Of a stretch of 64,000 bases of DNA, positions 61,002-64,000 are shown piece by piece (position 1 is the first letter of the stretch; each line of letters starts with the position of its first letter). A model generated the notes under the pieces. That model did no database searches, had not been told where the DNA came from, and was given only the letters and a program-made list of their open reading frames with translations. Made by a program: the position numbers and the translations under genes. Origin of the DNA: CANKJK01 sp040081715 (GTDB lineage: Bacteria > Acidobacteriota > Vicinamibacteria > Vicinamibacterales > UBA2999); the NCBI GenBank assembly GCA_040081715.1, contig JBEBFY010000011.1, positions 53,886-117,885 of the forward strand. Reading direction: 5' to 3'.

Positions 61002-62858
61002 GTGACGACAATCCTTGGCCTCTCGGCCTTCTACCACGACAGCGCGGCGTGTATCGTCGTGGACGGTCAGATCGTGGCAGCCGCTCAGGAAGAGCGCTTC
61101 ACGCGGAAGAAACACGACGCCGCGTTTCCGACCCTGGCCGCTCGGGAGTGCTTGCGGCTGGCTGGCCGCGAGGTCCGGGACATCGACTACATCGCCTTTT
61201 ACGAGAAGCCGCTCCGGAAATTCGAGCGGCTGCTCGAGACGTATCTTGCCTACGCGCCATCTGGCTTCCCAAGTTTCCGGATGGCGCTCCCGGTGTGGCT
61301 CAAGGAGAAGACGCGGCTGCCCCACTTCATCCGCGCGGGCCTCGGCGAGCCGACCGACGCGCCCCTGGTGTTCACCGAGCACCACGAGAGCCATGCGGCC
61401 AGCGCGTTCTTCCCGAGTCCCTTCGACGAAGCCGCCATCCTGACGATCGACGGCGTCGGCGAATGGACAACGACCGCGCTCGGGGTTGGTCGAGGCAACA
61501 GGATTCAGCTGACCAGGGAGATTCGGTTTCCCCACTCGCTCGGCCTGCTCTACTCTGCCTTCACCTACTACTGCGGCTTCAGGGTCAACAGCGGCGAATA
61601 CAAGCTCATGGGACTCGCGCCCTATGGCCGCCCCGTCTACAAAGAGCTGATTCTCCGCCACCTCATCGACCTGAAGCCGGACGGCAGCTTCTGGTTGAAC
61701 ATGCAGTACTTCAACTATTCCCAGGGGCTCACGATGACGGGCCCGGCGTTCCACGACCTGTTCGGCGGCCCGCCACGCAACCCCGAGTCTGCCCTCGAAC
61801 AACGCCACATGGACCTCGCCGCCAGCGTCCAGGCCGTCACCGAAGATGCGGTGCTGGCGATCGCCCGCGAACTCCACAGGGAGACCGGCATGCGCAGCCT
61901 GGTCCTCGCTGGTGGCGTGGCCCTCAATTGCGTCGCCAACGGCCGGCTCCTGCGCGAGGGGCCGTTCGACGACATCTGGATTCAACCGGCTGCCGGCGAT
62001 GCCGGGGGCGCCCTCGGGGCTGCCCTCTTCGTCTGGCACCAACTGCTCGAGAAGGAGCGCCCCTCTCACACCGGGGACCGGCAGCAGGGCAGCTTTCTGG
62101 GCCCCAGGTTCTCCACCGATGACGTCTGTCGCGTGCTTGACGAGGCTGGCGCCGTGTACGTGCGGATCGATAGCGAGCTCGACCTCTTCGAGCGCGTCGT
62201 CGATCTGCTCGTGGCGGAGCAGGTGGTCGGCTGGTTTCAGGGCCGCATGGAGTTCGGTCCGCGCGCCCTGGGGTCCCGCAGCATTCTGGGTGATCCGCGC
62301 TCGCCCAGAATGCAGGCCACTATGAACCTCAAGATCAAGTTCCGCGAGAGTTTCCGGCCGTTCGCACCCTGCGTGCTCGCCGAGGAGGCCCATCGCTGGT
62401 TCGACGTGAAGCCCGGGCAGGAGAGCCCCTACATGTTGCTGGTCGCGCCCGTGCGCGAGGAGCAGCGTCGCCCAATCTCGGAACCCGAACAGGCCATCAT
62501 GGCCTCGGATCCCGACCTGAGGAACCGCGTGAACGTGTCACGGTCCACGATTCCAGCCGTGACCCACGTCGACTACAGCGCGCGGTTCCAGACCGTGGAT
62601 GACGAGCGCAACCCACGGCTGGCCGGCCTGCTCCGCCGATTCCAGGCGCGAATCGGCTGTCCGGTGCTGGTCAACACCAGTTTCAACGTGCGGGGCGAAC
62701 CGATCGTCTGCACGCCGCTCGAGGCATATCGGTGCTTTCTCGGCACGGAGATGGACGCGCTGGTGCTGGAGGACGTACTTCTGCTCAAGAGCGACGTCGT
62801 CGATCAGCTCGACGATGATGCGCGCGCGGCCTACCTCGCGCAGTTTCAGCTGGACTAG
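61002..62858 (+). CDS. Carbamoyltransferase (NodU/CmcH family)
   Basis: 618 residues from GTG 61002. ILGLSAFYHDSAACIVVDGQ, the metal-site histidines in TEHHESHAASAFFPSPF, an ATP-site LTIDGVGEW and VLAGGVALNCVANGRLL belong to the N-terminal kinase-like domain; the C-terminal domain has VGWFQGRMEFGPRALGSRSI and NTSFNVRGEPIVCTP. The enzyme transfers carbamoyl from carbamoyl phosphate via carbamoyl-AMP to a hydroxyl, here probably on a surface glycan. It heads an operon with SxtJ, DUF5989 and SGNH proteins. Confidence 0.93.
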   Translation: MTTILGLSAFYHDSAACIVVDGQIVAAAQEERFTRKKHDAAFPTLAARECLRLAGREVRDIDYIAFYEKPLRKFERLLETYLAYAPSGFPSFRMALPVWLKEKTRLPHFIRAGLGEPTDAPLVFTEHHESHAASAFFPSPFDEAAILTIDGVGEWTTTALGVGRGNRIQLTREIRFPHSLGLLYSAFTYYCGFRVNSGEYKLMGLAPYGRPVYKELILRHLIDLKPDGSFWLNMQYFNYSQGLTMTGPAFHDLFGGPPRNPESALEQRHMDLAASVQAVTEDAVLAIARELHRETGMRSLVLAGGVALNCVANGRLLREGPFDDIWIQPAAGDAGGALGAALFVWHQLLEKERPSHTGDRQQGSFLGPRFSTDDVCRVLDEAGAVYVRIDSELDLFERVVDLLVAEQVVGWFQGRMEFGPRALGSRSILGDPRSPRMQATMNLKIKFRESFRPFAPCVLAEEAHRWFDVKPGQESPYMLLVAPVREEQRRPISEPEQAIMASDPDLRNRVNVSRSTIPAVTHVDYSARFQTVDDERNPRLAGLLRRFQARIGCPVLVNTSFNVRGEPIVCTPLEAYRCFLGTEMDALVLEDVLLLKSDVVDQLDDDARAAYLAQFQLD

Positions 62859-62872
62859 GATGAAGGGACTTC

Positions 62873-63286
62873 ATGCAGTGGGCTGACGTCACGAGACGAC
62901 CGACAGACCTGGTCCTGAGACAGTTCGCGGGCCTGTGGCTGCTCTTCTTCACAGGGGCGGCCGCGTGGCGCGCATGGCACGTCGGGCCCGATGCGCGGAT
63001 GCAGGCACTTGCCGCACTGGGTCTCGTGATCGGGAGTCTCGGTCTCTGGCGCCCGCGGGCGATGCGCTACTTCTTCACCGGCTGGATGATTGCGGCGTTT
63101 CCCATCGGATGGACGGTGTCGCAGCTCGCGCTCTCGGCGGTCTTCTTCCTGGTCTTTACGCCAATTGCCCTCATGTTCCGCGTAATCGGCCGCGACAACC
63201 TTCTTCTCCTGAAGCCGAAGAATAATTCGTACTGGATCACGAAAGACTCGGTCGCAAAGGCCGATCAGTATTTTCGTCAGTTCTGA
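62873..63286 (+). CDS. SxtJ-family membrane protein
   Basis: 137 residues with about three membrane helices and the family ending RVIGRDNLLLLKPKNNSYWI. SxtJ proteins are small and nearly always encoded directly after a carbamoyltransferase, as here (14 bases downstream). Their activity is unknown; they may anchor or assist the carbamoyltransferase at the membrane. Confidence 0.87.
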   Translation: MQWADVTRRPTDLVLRQFAGLWLLFFTGAAAWRAWHVGPDARMQALAALGLVIGSLGLWRPRAMRYFFTGWMIAAFPIGWTVSQLALSAVFFLVFTPIALMFRVIGRDNLLLLKPKNNSYWITKDSVAKADQYFRQF

Positions 63287-63300
63287 GGCGGTGAGGCGAC

Positions 63301-63486
63301 ATGGGTGAATTCGAGCGCGCGGCAGAGAGTCAGAAGCCCAGCAGCTTCTTTGGTGAATTCTGGGCCTTTCTCCGGCAGAGCAAGAAATGGTGGCTCGCGC
63401 CGATTATCGTGATCCTTGCCCTGTTTGGCCTGCTGATCGCCCTGTCCGGGACGGCGGCGGCGCCGTTTATTTACACGCTGTTCTAG
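63301..63486 (+). CDS. DUF5989 small membrane protein
   Basis: 61 residues. FFGEFWAFLRQSKKWWLAPI followed by a hydrophobic helix and the ending APFIYTLF is the DUF5989 pattern. It is usually the third gene of the carbamoyltransferase-SxtJ set. One membrane helix with a basic/aromatic cytoplasmic start. Function unknown. Confidence 0.87.
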   Translation: MGEFERAAESQKPSSFFGEFWAFLRQSKKWWLAPIIVILALFGLLIALSGTAAAPFIYTLF

Positions 63487-63492
63487 GGTTCA

Positions 63493-64000
63493 GTGGAGTC
63501 GGGCTCAAGCGGCGGCCTGAACCGCACACCGCTGCGCAGGCTTGTCTTTCCGGCCCTTGCCATCTCCCTCTCGGTTGTGGTCACGCTTTCGGGCGCCGAG
63601 ATTGCCCTTCGGCTGTCAGGGGCACGCTCCGCCGTCCTGCACTCAGAAATGTTTCAAATCGAAGGCGATCCGTTGCTGCCGTACACGCTGCTGCCGGGCT
63701 ACGAGGGATCGTATGCGGGCGGGCAGGTCACCGTAGGGACATCAGGAAACCGCGTCGTCCCAAGTCACTCGCCTGACGGCGGCTCGATCGCGAGCGCGGG
63801 AGCCATCGTCGTTCTGGGCGATTCGGTCGCATTCGGCCAGGGCCTTGATGACGGGGATACGATCGCCGCCAATCTTGGACGGCTGATCACAAACAAGGAA
63901 CCGGTGCATTCAGGGACTGGACGCAACACGATGCGTGATCGGAGGGGTCATGGCGTGTGGACGTCCGGTACGAATGTCAGACGGGGAGAAGGCGGATCTG
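63493..64000 (+). CDS. SGNH-hydrolase-like protein, 3' end outside the window
   Basis: 169 residues visible from GTG 63493, six bases after the DUF5989 stop. An N-terminal membrane anchor (LVFPALAISLSVVVTLSGAE) and SGNH block I GAIVVLGDSVAFGQG (nucleophile Ser near residue 118) are present. Related genes follow SxtJ/DUF5989 in many genomes and are thought to be acyl-transfer or esterase enzymes acting on glycans. After about residue 137 the expected NAGVPGYN-like block is not seen and the frame reads as basic low-homology sequence, so a frameshift or sequence-end artefact is possible. Confidence 0.7.
   Translation, partial: MESGSSGGLNRTPLRRLVFPALAISLSVVVTLSGAEIALRLSGARSAVLHSEMFQIEGDPLLPYTLLPGYEGSYAGGQVTVGTSGNRVVPSHSPDGGSIASAGAIVVLGDSVAFGQGLDDGDTIAANLGRLITNKEPVHSGTGRNTMRDRRGHGVWTSGTNVRRGEGGS

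Noticed and set aside
60843..62393. A long minus-strand open frame of about 516 codons
   Set aside because: It is antisense to the well-supported carbamoyltransferase, has no domain similarity, and is explained by high GC at third positions.

Overview
The window looks like chromosomal DNA of a high-GC Gram-negative bacterium, most likely an Acidobacteriota member (inference). The reasons are two large proteins carrying paired VWFA-related domains of the kind common in that phylum, a Tad pilus locus with an outer-membrane secretin, and outer-membrane polysaccharide export proteins. No rRNA, tRNA or CRISPR array was recognised.

Layout. 1-3.6 kb is a scarred edge: the 3' part of a VWFA gene, a frameshifted serine-recombinase remnant, a beheaded glycosyltransferase, an intact sulfotransferase, the tail of an ABC-transporter ATPase and an orphan terminase-small-subunit-like gene. 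3.9-19.9 kb is a Tad (Flp) pilus locus. It opens with a sigma-54 enhancer-binding protein and a well-matched -24/-12 promoter, then runs flp1-flp2-cpaA-tadE-cpaB-cpaC-tadG-cpaE-cpaF-tadB-tadC, mostly with overlapping or touching genes. It continues through two tandem 31-residue membrane microproteins missed by size cut-offs, a TPR lipoprotein, an AAA+ ATPase and a second VWFA protein. That VWFA protein is a gap-free paralogue of the one at the left edge.

19.9-35.6 kb is a surface-glycan region: many family 2 and 4 glycosyltransferases, methyltransferases, a three-domain glycosyltransferase/methyltransferase/deacetylase fusion, a GT4-GT2 fusion, a TMTC-like membrane protein and an ABC-2 permease/ATPase pair (Wzm/Wzt type). 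35.7-36.7 kb holds an AbiEii-type toxin-antitoxin pair and 36.7-37.8 kb a fatty acid/sterol hydroxylase. 38-51 kb is a second glycan system of the Wzx/Wzy type: priming phosphoglycosyltransferase, EpsL-like barrel, Wza-like exporter, EpsF/EpsG chain-length pair, WecG-type transferase, GT4 enzymes, polymerase/ligase and flippase. Several genes between 46 and 52.7 kb are clearly lower in GC. A GMC oxidoreductase and a large secreted FG-GAP/PKD/CBM/glycosidase protein follow on the minus strand.

55.9-59.1 kb encodes a RodZ-like membrane protein coupled to a degenerate two-receiver histidine-kinase-like protein. 59.1-59.8 kb is a ParE/RelE-type toxin-antitoxin module whose ends match an integron gene cassette, with a 69-bp attC-like hairpin bearing two extrahelical bases. 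The window closes with an FkbM methyltransferase and a carbamoyltransferase-SxtJ-DUF5989-SGNH module running off the right end.

Themes: cell-surface construction (pilus plus two glycan export routes) with small mobile or addiction elements at the module boundaries. Strongest leads are the solitary attC-like cassette, the duplicated microproteins inside the Tad operon, the 18.35-kb VWFA duplication, and the multidomain glycan-modifying fusion.
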